From assembly GCA_023386555.1 (NCBI GenBank), contig JAEWJK010000004.1, positions 156,047 through 220,046 of the forward strand: DNA of 64,000 bases, given 5' to 3'. This DNA comes from Bacteroidota bacterium. Lineage in GTDB: Bacteria > Bacteroidota > Bacteroidia > Chitinophagales > Chitinophagaceae. The translations under genes were made by a program, and so were the position numbers. The notes beneath the pieces are model-generated. The model had not been told where the DNA came from. It did no database searches and saw only the letters and a list, made by a program, of their open reading frames with translations. Positions 26,280 to 35,398 of the stretch are shown here, piece after piece (position 1 is the stretch's first letter; the number at the start of each line of letters is the position of its first letter).

Positions 26280-27599
26280 ATGCAATACATTCCACAAATT
26301 GCTTTTATCATTCTAACTATAGCGGCTGTTTACTTATTTACGAAGAAAGCACTTGAGATTAAACGTAATATATTGTTGGGAAGAGATGAAGATTTCAACG
26401 ATAACCCTGCTGAGAGATGGAAGAATGTTTTTCTACTTGCATTCGGACAAAAGAAAATGTTCAAATATCCTTTAGTGGCAGTTATGCACTTTATAATATA
26501 TGCAGGTTTCATCATCATCAATCTCGAAGTGTTAGAGATTGCATTAGATGGATTATTGGGTAAACACAGACTATTTGCTGCACCCATGGGCAGAACGTAT
26601 GGCTGGCTGATCAATAGTTTTGAATTCCTGGCTGTATTAATCATTCTGGTGTGTGCTTCATTTCTTATCAGGAGAAATATTCTGAAAATAAAACGCTTCT
26701 GGAAAAGAGAAATGACTAGCTGGCCAAGAAGCGATGCGAATTATATTCTGATTGCAGAGATCATCCTGATGTCTTTGTTTCTTACAATGAATGCAACTGA
26801 CAGAGCTTTGCAATTACAGAACTACGGCAATTATCATGATACAGGTGATTTTCTTTTTTCCGGAATGTTAGCACCGGCATTTGAAAACTTTTCAGCTTCT
26901 ACATTGGTAACAATTGAAAGAACGGCCTGGTGGTTACACATCATCGGCATATTTGCATTTTTAAATTACCTGCCATATTCCAAACACCTTCATATTCTAC
27001 TTGCCTTTCCAAATGCATACTATATGAGGATTGGTGCACAGGGAAAGATGGAAAATATGCCTGAGATACAGAAGGAAGTTTTGTATGCCATGCAACCTGA
27101 AACAGTTCCAACGGATGCAGCACCTGCTGAACCAAAGAAGTTTGGAGCGAAAGATATTTTTGATCTGAGCTGGAGAAACTTGTTAGATGCTTATAGCTGT
27201 ACAGAATGTGGCAGATGTACTGCAGCATGTCCGGCAAACCAGACAGGTAAGCTACTCAGCCCAAGAAAGATCATGATGGATACAAGAGACAGGGCTGAGA
27301 TCATTGGAAAGAACATCAATAAGAATAGAGAATTTGTTGACGATGGAAAAGCCCTATTGCATGATCATATACTTGCTGAAGAATTAAGAGCTTGCACCAC
27401 ATGTAATGCCTGTGTAGAAGAATGTCCGGTTGGAATTAGTCCGCTAAATATCATTCAGCAGCTTCGTCGTTATATGGTGATGGAAGAAAGTAATGCACCG
27501 GCTGAATGGAATGCGATGTTCAGTAACACTGAAAATAATTTTGCTCCGTGGAAATTATCGCCTGATGAGAGAGATAAATGGGCCACGGAGATGAGTTAG
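26280..27599 (+). CDS. membrane-anchored Fe-S oxidoreductase, HdrC/GlpC-like
   Basis: 439 residues. Five or so membrane helices occupy the first 240 residues (FIILTIAAVYLFTKKAL; YPLVAVMHFIIYAGFIIINL; FEFLAVLIILVCASFLIRR and others), a cytochrome b-like HdrE/NarI arrangement. The C-terminal part holds two 4Fe-4S motifs: SCTECGRCTAACPANQTGKL and TTCNACVEECPVGISP. Such proteins move electrons between quinones and a CCG-domain subunit. In many Bacteroidota a CCG gene follows directly; here a cupin gene follows, and the only CCG gene visible is 23 kb away. The final codons are part of a simple-word repeat that runs into the next gene. Confidence 0.85.
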   Translation: MQYIPQIAFIILTIAAVYLFTKKALEIKRNILLGRDEDFNDNPAERWKNVFLLAFGQKKMFKYPLVAVMHFIIYAGFIIINLEVLEIALDGLLGKHRLFAAPMGRTYGWLINSFEFLAVLIILVCASFLIRRNILKIKRFWKREMTSWPRSDANYILIAEIILMSLFLTMNATDRALQLQNYGNYHDTGDFLFSGMLAPAFENFSASTLVTIERTAWWLHIIGIFAFLNYLPYSKHLHILLAFPNAYYMRIGAQGKMENMPEIQKEVLYAMQPETVPTDAAPAEPKKFGAKDIFDLSWRNLLDAYSCTECGRCTAACPANQTGKLLSPRKIMMDTRDRAEIIGKNINKNREFVDDGKALLHDHILAEELRACTTCNACVEECPVGISPLNIIQQLRRYMVMEESNAPAEWNAMFSNTENNFAPWKLSPDERDKWATEMS

Positions 27600-27636
27600 G
27601 AGTTTAGAGTTATGAGTTTAAAGTTTTGAGTTATGA
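27593..27636 (+). repeat. degenerate simple-word repeat
   Basis: The words GAGTTAGGAGTTTAGAGTTA and TGAGTTTAAAGTTTTGAGTTA iterate with small changes. The tract contains the stop of the Fe-S gene and the start codon of the cupin gene, so it forms the whole intergenic spacer. Confidence 0.6.
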
Positions 27637-27962
27637 AATTATCTCCCTTTCCATTTTCAATAACAGATTTCAGCAACATAGAACCTGAAGTTCACCAGGG
27701 TATTACCGGTTTTGCTGAATGGAAGATCGTAATGAGAGATGATGTACAAATTAGGCTGGTAAAATATTCACAGAATTATCTTGCAGATCATTGGTGTACC
27801 AAAGGCCATATTATCTATTGTGTGGAAGGTGAAATGGAAACCGAACTAAAAGATGGAAGAAAATTTCTTTTACAAAAAGGACAATTATATACTGTTGGAG
27901 ATGACAGCGATGCACACAGATCTTATTCTGAAAATGGATGTGTAATTTTTATTGTTGATTAA
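27633..27962 (+). CDS. DHCW-motif cupin protein
   Basis: 109 residues. A single cupin barrel: YLADHWCTKGHIIYCVEGEM carries the DHxC/His motif and DDSDAHRSYSENGCVIFIVD the second. NCBI calls this group DHCW-motif cupin fold protein; here the motif reads DHWC. It likely binds a small ligand or metal; the activity is unknown. The start codon lies within a simple-word repeat. It converges with the LysE gene across a dispersed repeat. Confidence 0.8.
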   Translation: MKLSPFPFSITDFSNIEPEVHQGITGFAEWKIVMRDDVQIRLVKYSQNYLADHWCTKGHIIYCVEGEMETELKDGRKFLLQKGQLYTVGDDSDAHRSYSENGCVIFIVD

Positions 27963-27972
27963 AGAACTTGAC

Positions 27973-28024
27973 GTACAAGTGAGTGACACAACGAAGTTTA
28001 ATCGGAGTTTCAAAGGCTGGTTAC
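27973..28024 (+). repeat. dispersed intergenic repeat, copy 5
   Basis: Core GTGAGTGACACAACGAAG at 27979-27996, preceded by GTACAA; the 3' block GGCTGGTTAC follows at 28015. It lies between the stop of the cupin gene and the stop of the LysE gene, both converging on it. Confidence 0.9.
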
Positions 28025-28028
28025 ATAA

Positions 28029-28733
28029 CTAATCTTTTATCTGCTTCTCTAATTTTTCCTGCATTTCTTCAGGATGTTCGAGTTTATGTACAGCTCCCCT
28101 GTTCTTAACGATTCGCCATATTTGAATAATGGCTGTAACAGCGAATATTCCTCCGATGATCCAGTTCAACAAGCTTTGTTTGGTGTTGAGTGTATCGACC
28201 ATTAATCTTCCTCCAAGTATAAAGAGAATATTACCGGCAAATGTTCCTAGAGCAATTCCAAAAATGTAAATATTATAAAAACTGGCTTTCGGAATAAGAA
28301 TGTTTCTGGTAAACAAAACAGTGCTCCATCCAAACCAAAATGGAATTTGTGCTGGTGTGATAGCACAGATCATCATGCCTAAAAAGAAACGATGAATGGT
28401 GCTGCTGAGAATTACGTTTTTCTCAACTGAAGGATGCAAAGCAGCATAAAAACTGGATGTTGCCAATGCTACCAATATGAATAATGTAACCCATTCAAGT
28501 ATTTTGAAAACAGCTTTTTGCTTTCGCACCCAATCCATTGCTACCAAAGAAAGTCTTACATAAATTGCTTCTACAACCAATGAACCCAAAGAAAACATGA
28601 TTGCAGGTTGAATACCATCTGTTGCAGATATCTGCATAGCAGCAATATTCAATGTTCCAAGAGGTAAGGTGCCAAGGAAACTGACTAGTAATCCAACCCA
28701 GAATACTTTGTTAAGCGAAGGTTTTTTCTTCAT
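28029..28733 (-). CDS. LysE-family exporter
   Basis: 234 residues from the ATG at 28733; a TTG start would add four. Six membrane helices, with the first helix SFLGTLPLGTLNIAAMQIS and the loop after it typical of the LysE superfamily (amino acid or related exporters). The second half HRFFLGMMICAITPAQIPFW contains the conserved Gly/Pro turn of the repeat. The substrate is not predictable. The last 25 residues are charged and cytoplasmic. It follows the ATP-grasp gene by 32 bases on the same strand. Confidence 0.8.
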   Translation of the reverse strand: MKKKPSLNKVFWVGLLVSFLGTLPLGTLNIAAMQISATDGIQPAIMFSLGSLVVEAIYVRLSLVAMDWVRKQKAVFKILEWVTLFILVALATSSFYAALHPSVEKNVILSSTIHRFFLGMMICAITPAQIPFWFGWSTVLFTRNILIPKASFYNIYIFGIALGTFAGNILFILGGRLMVDTLNTKQSLLNWIIGGIFAVTAIIQIWRIVKNRGAVHKLEHPEEMQEKLEKQIKD

Positions 28734-28765
28734 TGATAGCTGCAAAATAAGGGAAAGAAGTGTAA

Positions 28766-29875
28766 TCAGATCTTACATTCAAGATCAGCTCGGTGCATGG
28801 ACTTGAAGAATTTTTTAGCTTTCGAAAGATATTTATAGCCTTTCCAGAAACTCCAATAAGGCACTCCTGACTGAATGTAATTGATACGGCCGATCTTATA
28901 CATGTGCTTCCAATGCATAACAATTTCCTGTAAGGCTTGTTTGTAACTCATTCCACAATCGTAAATGTGGTTGGGTTCAGCCCCTACTCCATTGAATTCG
29001 AGGATTGAAATATTCTTTCCTTGTTTAAGGTCTTCTACCGAAGTGCATTTCAGATCATACCGGCCATAATAAAATGTGCCTACCTCTAAACTGATCTTAT
29101 CAAACACCTCACAAAGTTGCTCGTCAATTTCATTCTTCAGGTTCACAAAATTGGCTCCCCTGTTATGATTGCCAGCGATGCTGAGGTAATATTTTTCACC
29201 TGCAGGAATAACATTGCTGAAATTATCACCATGCCGCATGGTCATTTCTTCATCCCGGAATTTTGCTTTAGGATGAGCATCTATCAACTGCTTGAGCGTT
29301 GAAGTTCCATCACCAATCACTGCCATATAATCTTTGGCAATAAAACCTGTTACAATTCCATTTTGCTCACCAGGATAACGAATATGAAATACACTGAACT
29401 CCATTGTTAATGTAACAAGGTCTTGTATCACATAGTCAACCGTTACTTTGTCATGATAATATTTTAGTTGTTCTTCATTATTGATTTTTCGCATCAGCAT
29501 TCCTTTCATGCCAACATCTGGCTTCACTAAGAAAGGATAATTAAATCCGGCAGCGTTGATCTCATCTGTCAAATGATCAAATGATAGTGAAGGATCTATG
29601 TAGATAGTTTTAGGATACAGATATTTTGGCAACTGGTCATACATTTCTCTTTTTCCTTCACCTTCTAAACCAGAAAATTCAATTGTTGGGTTGACTGGTG
29701 AAACAAACCAGAAATGCCTTGCTTTTAGTGCATAGTATAACCAGACAAACCCCAGTGGAGCATAAATGAGAGAGAAAGGCCACAGTTCCCAGTTCGTAAG
29801 CTTTGTCCAGAATCTTTTCAAGCGAATAAAATTGGAGACAAAAATAGGTTTTCCACAGCTCAAATAATTTGGCAA
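28766..29875 (-). CDS. ATP-grasp ligase with N-terminal membrane helix
   Basis: 369 residues with a TTG start at 29875; no other credible start exists before the conserved part. A hydrophobic stretch near 34-52 (WPFSLIYAPLGFVWLYYALK) may be a membrane segment. The ATP-grasp fold follows: YPFLVKPDVGMKGMLMRKI (nucleotide lysine loop), VIQDLVTLTMEFSVFHIRY, and the metal site ISILEFNGVGAEPNHIYD. It is related to D-alanine-D-alanine-ligase-like ATP-grasp enzymes, but the motif set is not that of true Ddl, and the substrate is unknown. A LysE exporter gene follows, which may mean that the product or its precursor is exported. Confidence 0.65.
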   Translation of the reverse strand: MPNYLSCGKPIFVSNFIRLKRFWTKLTNWELWPFSLIYAPLGFVWLYYALKARHFWFVSPVNPTIEFSGLEGEGKREMYDQLPKYLYPKTIYIDPSLSFDHLTDEINAAGFNYPFLVKPDVGMKGMLMRKINNEEQLKYYHDKVTVDYVIQDLVTLTMEFSVFHIRYPGEQNGIVTGFIAKDYMAVIGDGTSTLKQLIDAHPKAKFRDEEMTMRHGDNFSNVIPAGEKYYLSIAGNHNRGANFVNLKNEIDEQLCEVFDKISLEVGTFYYGRYDLKCTSVEDLKQGKNISILEFNGVGAEPNHIYDCGMSYKQALQEIVMHWKHMYKIGRINYIQSGVPYWSFWKGYKYLSKAKKFFKSMHRADLECKI

Positions 29876-29926
29876 GAATTTTTGAGATATGATTGTATAT
29901 TAATGGTACAAATTGAAGGAGGAACT

Positions 29927-30643
29927 ATGAGAACATTGTCTGAAACCTGGTTTGCTGATGGATATATTGATTTTGAATTGAAGAAATATACGCTTCTTGC
30001 TTATCTGAAAGAGATCGGTAATTACTTCAATGAGAATAAACTCTATCCGCAATTGGCTGATGTGATTTTTCATTACAATAATATCGTTGCTTTCAGGGAA
30101 AATAAACGTTATCTGCAGGAACAATTCCCTAAGAAACTCACCGGTATTCAAATTGAAAAATTACAAGTGTTATATCAACAGATGATAGAGGACGATGAAT
30201 TGATGGAAGAACTTGAGGAGATCATCAATTATTCTGCAGGTAAAATGAGATCTACCATACAGGATGGTTCAGAGATATATGAATTCATCGAAAACAAGCT
30301 CAATATTTCTCCTGTTGGTATTATTCCTTTGGAAAATATTGAAGGATATTTCTTTTTGTGTGAGGGCCATGCAAAGAATACCTGGGTGTACCAGTACAGA
30401 CTTAGCATTTTTGAAAAGCATGATGAAAAATATCGCAGCATCAAAACTCAGTTTGTAGATGTATGGCAAAGAACAATTGCCAACTCCTATGAGAATATCA
30501 AATCAGAATTGATCAGGAAGAAGACTGACCTTCCAAATCCTGCAGTGTATGCTATTGAAACGGAATTGAGTTATCCCTTAGAAGAAACATTATTACCTGT
30601 TGCTAAAAGAAGTTTGGTAAGATATATTACTGTAAAAGCTTAG
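29927..30643 (+). CDS. uncharacterised protein, ~240 residues
   Basis: 238 residues from the ATG at 29927, chosen because GGAGGA sits 6 bases upstream, the clearest Shine-Dalgarno sequence I see in this window. The protein is soluble, acidic and rich in Tyr and Ile, with DELMEELEEIINYSAGKMRS a predicted helix. No family recognised. It overlaps the truncated haemoglobin gene tail to tail by four bases. A longer reading from 29882 is possible but less likely. Confidence 0.6.
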   Translation: MRTLSETWFADGYIDFELKKYTLLAYLKEIGNYFNENKLYPQLADVIFHYNNIVAFRENKRYLQEQFPKKLTGIQIEKLQVLYQQMIEDDELMEELEEIINYSAGKMRSTIQDGSEIYEFIENKLNISPVGIIPLENIEGYFFLCEGHAKNTWVYQYRLSIFEKHDEKYRSIKTQFVDVWQRTIANSYENIKSELIRKKTDLPNPAVYAIETELSYPLEETLLPVAKRSLVRYITVKA

Positions 30644-31026
30644 CTATAGAACTGGTTATTATGGATCACCTTTAATTGCATAACTGTTGCAATAGAAGTT
30701 GCTCTTTGCTTTATGAGCTCTGCTTTTTCACCTGCATGCATTTCGTCAACAGTTTCATGGAATAACTTGATCCACACTTCAAAATCAGCTTTCGAAAATG
30801 CATGCATAGAATGCACATGTTTATGTGTGTTGATCGGATTACCGGAATAATCTGATGAACCAAATACAATTCCTTCCCAGAAATTATACATTTTCGGCAG
30901 ATGTTTTTCCCAGTCAACTTTAATAATATCATTAAAGAAATGACCAATGCTACTCAACTTCACTTTTTCATAAAAAGCATTCACGAGTGCCGCAATATCA
31001 TTCCTGTTAGTGATGTCATTTTTCAT
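30640..31026 (-). CDS. group III truncated haemoglobin
   Basis: 128 residues, the usual group III length. Residues seen: YEKVKLSSIGHFFND, the B10-like Trp/Phe near the start, WEGIVFGSSDYSGNPINTHK and the proximal-type His in HVHSMHAFSKADFEVWIKLF. Group III globins are proposed to handle O2, NO or peroxide stress; their role is not settled. Start ATG at 31026. It overlaps the neighbour on the other strand. Confidence 0.85.
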   Translation of the reverse strand: MKNDITNRNDIAALVNAFYEKVKLSSIGHFFNDIIKVDWEKHLPKMYNFWEGIVFGSSDYSGNPINTHKHVHSMHAFSKADFEVWIKLFHETVDEMHAGEKAELIKQRATSIATVMQLKVIHNNQFYS

Positions 31027-31082
31027 GGCGACAAAAGAAAGAAATTCACTCTTAAAAAAATGTGATGGAGGTCATATAACCC

Positions 31083-31976
31083 TTATAAAGAAGATGGTGA
31101 ATGCTTTTTGGTTAACCTTCTCATTTGCAGAAACACAGCAAAGAGAATTAACCCAAAACCAATGTAGAAATATTCACTAAGGTCTTCGCTTTCATTGTAT
31201 AAAGCAAAAGCAAGAATAATCCCATAAACCGGTTCAAGTGTTAGAGTAAGATTCATGGTGAAAGCACTTAATCTTTTGAGTGCAAAAATGTATAGGAAGT
31301 AAGTAAGAATGGTGCAGAACCAACTGAGGATGATCAGCCAAAGCCAATCCCATTTCACCGGAACCAATGTTTCAGATGGAAAAAGATAATTGTACAAAGG
31401 CATTAGTAAGGTTAAACCAATAAAACCTCCGGTCAACTGATATATCGTGATGCTTTTGGGTTCATAGCCATCCACCAGCTTTTTATTCATTACCGATACA
31501 AGTACTGTAAATAATGAAGCTGCAAGGCCGATAAATATTCCGATAGAAAATTTCAGGTTAGAAAAATAAATGATTGCTATTCCGGCTAAAGCGAATAAGC
31601 CGAGAAACAACTCCATCTTGTTTATTCGTCGTTTGAAGAAGATTGGTTCTAAGATAGCTGAAAACAATCCCGATGTGGCTAAACAGGTTAATGCCACTGA
31701 AACATTAGCATATTTTATACTTCCATAAAAACATAACCAATGCAGTGCAAGCACCGTTCCGATGGATGCAATCTTTAAAAAGTCTTTTGGTCTGATCGGT
31801 TTGATCCAGCCTGCGAAATAGTACAATATCCACAGTGATACAACTGTAATTAAGAGTCTCCACCAAACCAACAAACCTTCATTTAAGGTAATGGCTAGTC
31901 CCAGAACACCGGTAAATCCCCAGAGAAACACTGCCAGGTGCATTCTGAGTAAAGCAGTTTGAATGTGTTTGCTCAT
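31083..31976 (-). CDS. DMT-superfamily (EamA) exporter
   Basis: 297 residues with ten membrane helices in two EamA repeats (LAVFLWGFTGVLGLAITLNE; LHWLCFYGSIKYANVSVALTC; then FIGLAASLFTVLVSVMNKKL and ILSWFCTILTYFLYIFALKR). The family exports amino acids, drugs or nucleotides; the substrate cannot be read. The final ~15 residues form a basic tail. It is transcribed away from the mannosyltransferase gene's 3' side. Confidence 0.8.
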   Translation of the reverse strand: MSKHIQTALLRMHLAVFLWGFTGVLGLAITLNEGLLVWWRLLITVVSLWILYYFAGWIKPIRPKDFLKIASIGTVLALHWLCFYGSIKYANVSVALTCLATSGLFSAILEPIFFKRRINKMELFLGLFALAGIAIIYFSNLKFSIGIFIGLAASLFTVLVSVMNKKLVDGYEPKSITIYQLTGGFIGLTLLMPLYNYLFPSETLVPVKWDWLWLIILSWFCTILTYFLYIFALKRLSAFTMNLTLTLEPVYGIILAFALYNESEDLSEYFYIGFGLILFAVFLQMRRLTKKHSPSSL

Positions 31977-32027
31977 TTAGAACTGCAATGTATTTAAATG
32001 GTGGGAAAGGATGATAAAAGATATGGA

Positions 32028-32076
32028 GTACAAGAGAGTGACACAACGAAGATGCTATGAAATCAGTAGCTGACTA
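32028..32076 (+). repeat. dispersed intergenic repeat, copy 6
   Basis: GAGAGTGACACAACGAAG core at 32034-32051, then GATGCTATGA, then GTAGCTGACTA. It ends five bases before the stop of the mannosyltransferase gene. The middle words match those of copy 2. Confidence 0.85.
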
Positions 32077-32080
32077 ACAA

Positions 32081-32881
32081 CTATTTTCCTTCAGCAACAA
32101 GATCATCATGGTATGTAGAAACGATCTTCGTTGTTGCTGTAGTTGAACCAACCCTTCTCCTGTAATTCTTAAACAAACTATGCCACTGAATTTTTATTAC
32201 GCCGAGAATGCCTTCTTTCAATATGCCTTTATTCATTTTACTGGTGCCTTCTTTTCTATCGATAAAAGTGATCGGCACTTCTTTTATTTTAAAGCCAAGC
32301 TTCCAGGCAGCAAATTTCATTTCTATCTGAAAAGCATAACCAACAAATTCTATTTGTTCAAGGTTTATCGTCTCTAAAACTTTCTTAGTGTAACAGATAA
32401 ATCCTGCAGTTGGATCGTTCACTGGCATCCAGGTGATCATCTTCGTATATAAAGCACCACCTTTAGAATAAAATTTTCTATCCCAGGGCCAGTTCTCAAT
32501 TTTTCCTCCGGGAACATATCTACTTCCTACAGCCAGGTCAGCTCCTTCATTTTTACAGGCATTATACAAACGTTCAAGATCTTTTGGATTGTGAGAGAAA
32601 TCTGCATCCATTTCAAAAATGAACTGATAATTTCTTTCGATTGACCATTTAAACCCATGGATATAAGCAGTACCCAAACCAAGTTTGCCTCTTCGCTCTT
32701 CTAAAAATAATTTGCCGGGATATTTATTAAACAGCTGGCGAACAATTTCAGCAGTACCATCAGGTGAACCATCATCAATCACCAACACATGATAACCAAG
32801 ATTCAAAGAAAAAACCGCATCAAGAATTGAAGCAATATTTTCCTTCTCATTATAGGTAGGTATGATGACAATTTTTTCCAA
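32081..32881 (-). CDS. polyprenol-phosphate mannosyltransferase (DPM1-like)
   Basis: 266 residues with a TTG start (MEKIVIIPTYNEKENIASIL). GT2 motifs are VLVIDDGSPDGTAEIV (DDGSPDGT), EMDADFSHNP (the DxD metal site) and AVGSRYVPGG. EFVGYAFQIEMKFAAWKLG with IDRKEGTSKM is the acceptor region typical of dolichol- or polyprenol-phosphate mannose synthases. It transfers a sugar from GDP-mannose to a polyprenyl phosphate carrier. No C-terminal membrane domain is present, as in the soluble DPM1 form. It is followed by an EamA transporter gene on the same strand. Confidence 0.85.
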   Translation of the reverse strand: MEKIVIIPTYNEKENIASILDAVFSLNLGYHVLVIDDGSPDGTAEIVRQLFNKYPGKLFLEERRGKLGLGTAYIHGFKWSIERNYQFIFEMDADFSHNPKDLERLYNACKNEGADLAVGSRYVPGGKIENWPWDRKFYSKGGALYTKMITWMPVNDPTAGFICYTKKVLETINLEQIEFVGYAFQIEMKFAAWKLGFKIKEVPITFIDRKEGTSKMNKGILKEGILGVIKIQWHSLFKNYRRRVGSTTATTKIVSTYHDDLVAEGK

Positions 32882-32963
32882 TGAATAACCTTGAATGTCG
32901 AAAATACAATAATCTTCCTTACAGGAATTCTAAGTTTTTACACAAGAGATGAAAACAAAGTAT

Positions 32964-33734
32964 TTACGCTTTCTTTAACAGCGTACGATTTAAAATTTCA
33001 GTGAGTTTTTGTTTGGTATGCATAGCAAAATCACCTCTCATCATCCAGTCATAATATTGTGGTTCCGACTTTAAAACATCAGCAACCGGTTTGCCTTTGT
33101 ATTTACCAAAGTTGAAAACTTCTATACCATTTTGTTTGATGAAACGACGACCGAAATCAACAATATCATCTTCACCACAGAATTTACAGATTGCTTCTAT
33201 AGATGTTCCAAGATTCGGATAACGTTCTATCTGTGCCAATAAAATTTCCCAGGTAGCTTCTGCATCAGCTTCTGCACTATGGGCATTCTCTAAGGTTTTC
33301 GCACAATAGAATTGGTAAGCTGCACTCAGGGTTCTTTGTTCCATTAAATGAAACACTCTTTGTACATCAACTAATTTTCTTCCGTCAACAGAAAAATCCA
33401 TTCCGGCTCTCAAAAATTCTTCCACCAGCATTGGAACATCAAAACGGTTACTGTTATATCCACCAAGATCACAGTTCTCAATAAATTGTTTGATCTCGTT
33501 TGCAGCCTGTTTGAATGTTGGTGCATCTTTCACCATTTCATTGGTGATGCCGTGTATAGCAGTTGATTCAGCAGGGATCGGCATCTGAGGATTCAAAAGT
33601 TTACGTTTGTTCACTTTTGTACCATCAATATTGATCCTTACGATCGCTATTTCAACTATCCTGTCTGTTCCGAGATTGATGCCTGTAGTTTCAAGATCAA
33701 TAAAAGCGATCGGCCGCTGTAACTGAAGCTTCAT
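32964..33734 (-). CDS. DEDDh 3'-5' exonuclease with C-terminal DUF3820-like domain
   Basis: 256 residues. Exonuclease motifs: FIDLETTGINLGTDRIVEIA (ExoI, D-x-E), GYNSNRFDVPMLVEEF (ExoII) and AHSAEADAEATWEIL (HxxxxD, ExoIII). The C-terminal 60 residues (FNFGKYKGKPVADVLKSEPQ YYDWMM) match the DUF3820-type fGkykGk domain. The combination is common in Bacteroidota as a stand-alone proofreading-like nuclease related to DnaQ. It degrades single-stranded 3' ends; the in vivo role is unknown. Start ATG at 33734. Confidence 0.87.
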   Translation of the reverse strand: MKLQLQRPIAFIDLETTGINLGTDRIVEIAIVRINIDGTKVNKRKLLNPQMPIPAESTAIHGITNEMVKDAPTFKQAANEIKQFIENCDLGGYNSNRFDVPMLVEEFLRAGMDFSVDGRKLVDVQRVFHLMEQRTLSAAYQFYCAKTLENAHSAEADAEATWEILLAQIERYPNLGTSIEAICKFCGEDDIVDFGRRFIKQNGIEVFNFGKYKGKPVADVLKSEPQYYDWMMRGDFAMHTKQKLTEILNRTLLKKA

Positions 33735-33751
33735 TAAGAGAGAATTATTAT

Positions 33752-33803
33752 TGTGTCAGCGAAAGTACCACAGATTTTACTTCGTTGTGTCACTCACTTG
33801 TAC
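33752..33803 (-). repeat. dispersed intergenic repeat, copy 7
   Basis: On the minus strand GTACAAGTGAGTGACACAAC then GAAGTAAAATC, then CGCTGACAC at the 3' side. It lies upstream of the exonuclease gene. Confidence 0.85.
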
Positions 33804-33842
33804 GTCTTGTTCTTTATTCGGCAGATTTAACGCTTGCAATAA

Positions 33843-33911
33843 CAACTACACATTGACACATAAACACACATAAAAAAGATTTCTCTTCGTTATCCTATGT
33901 TCCTTATGTGA
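33843..33911 (+). repeat. degenerate simple-word repeat before Mpl 3' end
   Basis: Words ACACATTGACACATAAACAC, ACATAAAAAAGATTTCTC and CCTATGTTCC then TTATGTGACTATGTGG. Similar strings are frequent in Bacteroidota spacers. It ends at the stop of the Mpl-type gene. Confidence 0.4.
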
Positions 33912-35270
33912 CTATGTGGTAATCCTTTCTGCTAAACCTGTAATATCCAAGCCATCATAATTACCACTGCTCATCAGTAACAGATTTGCATTGGTAAAAT
34001 CCTGCTGCTGAAGAAAATTCCATAGCTCATCTTTATCATTCATTACTAAAAGGCCTTCTTTAGCAAATCCGCTTTGTACTACTTCTTTCGGCAGATCCGG
34101 CATACGTTTCAATTCTAGTGCATGTTTTGAATAGAATACAACTCCTACATCTGTTTTATCAAATGCACCCTTATATTCAGTCATAAAAGCTTCATTCAAA
34201 CTGCTGTATGTATGCAGTTCAAGAATAGCATATAATTTTCTGTTTGGAAATTGTTGTTTTACGGCCTCAACAGAGGCTTTAACTTTACTGGGAGCATGTG
34301 CAAAATCCCGATAAACATTCACAGAAGTTGATGAAGCCATCAACTCCAATCTTTTTGCAGCGCCGGTAAAATTGCTGATGGCTTTTACGAATGTATTTGC
34401 ATCAATGCCTAATTCTTTACAGGCATAATAAGCTGCATATAGATTCATGAGATTATGATTACCGAATACTTTCAGATCAGATGCAGCACCATCAATAGTC
34501 AAAGTTGTTTTTCCGTTATCAATTGTATGTTCAGGAATTCTATAAGGCTGGTAACAGATATCATCTCTCCTGTTTTCATTCACTAGCTTATTTAAAACCT
34601 CATCTGTTTCATTGTAAATAAGTATTCCACCTTTCTCAATTTTATTAATGAAGATGATGAACTGTTCAAGATAAAAGTCAAACGTTGGAAATACGTTGAT
34701 GTGGTCCCAAGCAATTCCTGTAATAATAGCAATATGCGGAAAGAAAAAATGGAACTTAGGTCTTTTCTCAATCACACTTGCCGGGTATTCATCACCCTCA
34801 CAAACGATAACGGGTGCATTGGTAATATTTACAGACAGATCAAAACCTTCTAACCTGGCTCCTACCAGGTAATCAAAATCCTTTCCTGCATTTCGCAATA
34901 CATGCATGATCATACTGGTAGTTGTGGTTTTACCATGACTTCCTCCAACAATCACTCGTTCTTTATCTTTACTTTCCTGGTATATGTATTCAGGGAAGGA
35001 GTAAATTTTCAATCCAAACTCCTGTGCTTTCAACAATTCCGGGTTATCATTTTTCGCATGCATTCCTAAGATCACAGCATCTAGATCAGGCTTTATATTG
35101 TCGGTAAACCAGCCTTCTTTTTCTGGTAAAAGACCTTCATATGATAAATTTTTTCTGGCAGGTTCAAAAATTTCATCATCACTTCCGGTTACTTCATATC
35201 CTTTCTTTTTCAATGCAATAGCTAGTTGGTGCATCACACTTCCACCTATTGAAATAAAGTGTACTTTCAT
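33912..35270 (-). CDS. mpl: UDP-N-acetylmuramate:L-alanyl-gamma-D-glutamyl-meso-DAP ligase (Mpl-type)
   Basis: 452 residues. Mur ligase folds: Rossmann start FISIGGSVMHQLAIALKKKG, P-loop VIVGGSHGKTTTTSMIMHVL near 110, and the C-terminal FAHAPSKVKASVEAVKQQF. The motif YRDFAHAPSK and the overall length point to Mpl (recycling of released muropeptides) rather than MurC. The final 60 residues (VQSGFAKEGLLVMNDKDELW; LLLMSSGNYDG) agree. Start ATG at 35270. It probably supports peptidoglycan recycling. Confidence 0.75.
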   Translation of the reverse strand: MKVHFISIGGSVMHQLAIALKKKGYEVTGSDDEIFEPARKNLSYEGLLPEKEGWFTDNIKPDLDAVILGMHAKNDNPELLKAQEFGLKIYSFPEYIYQESKDKERVIVGGSHGKTTTTSMIMHVLRNAGKDFDYLVGARLEGFDLSVNITNAPVIVCEGDEYPASVIEKRPKFHFFFPHIAIITGIAWDHINVFPTFDFYLEQFIIFINKIEKGGILIYNETDEVLNKLVNENRRDDICYQPYRIPEHTIDNGKTTLTIDGAASDLKVFGNHNLMNLYAAYYACKELGIDANTFVKAISNFTGAAKRLELMASSTSVNVYRDFAHAPSKVKASVEAVKQQFPNRKLYAILELHTYSSLNEAFMTEYKGAFDKTDVGVVFYSKHALELKRMPDLPKEVVQSGFAKEGLLVMNDKDELWNFLQQQDFTNANLLLMSSGNYDGLDITGLAERITT

Positions 35271-35398
35271 CTGTAAATGTTGTTATTTTGCGATTGGTAT
35301 GTTAATTGTTTTACCCCAAAGCATCATCCTTTCAAATAACCGTATCAGGGAAATACGAAAATAGAAAGTAAAACGTTAAACAGATCAACAGACAGGTT

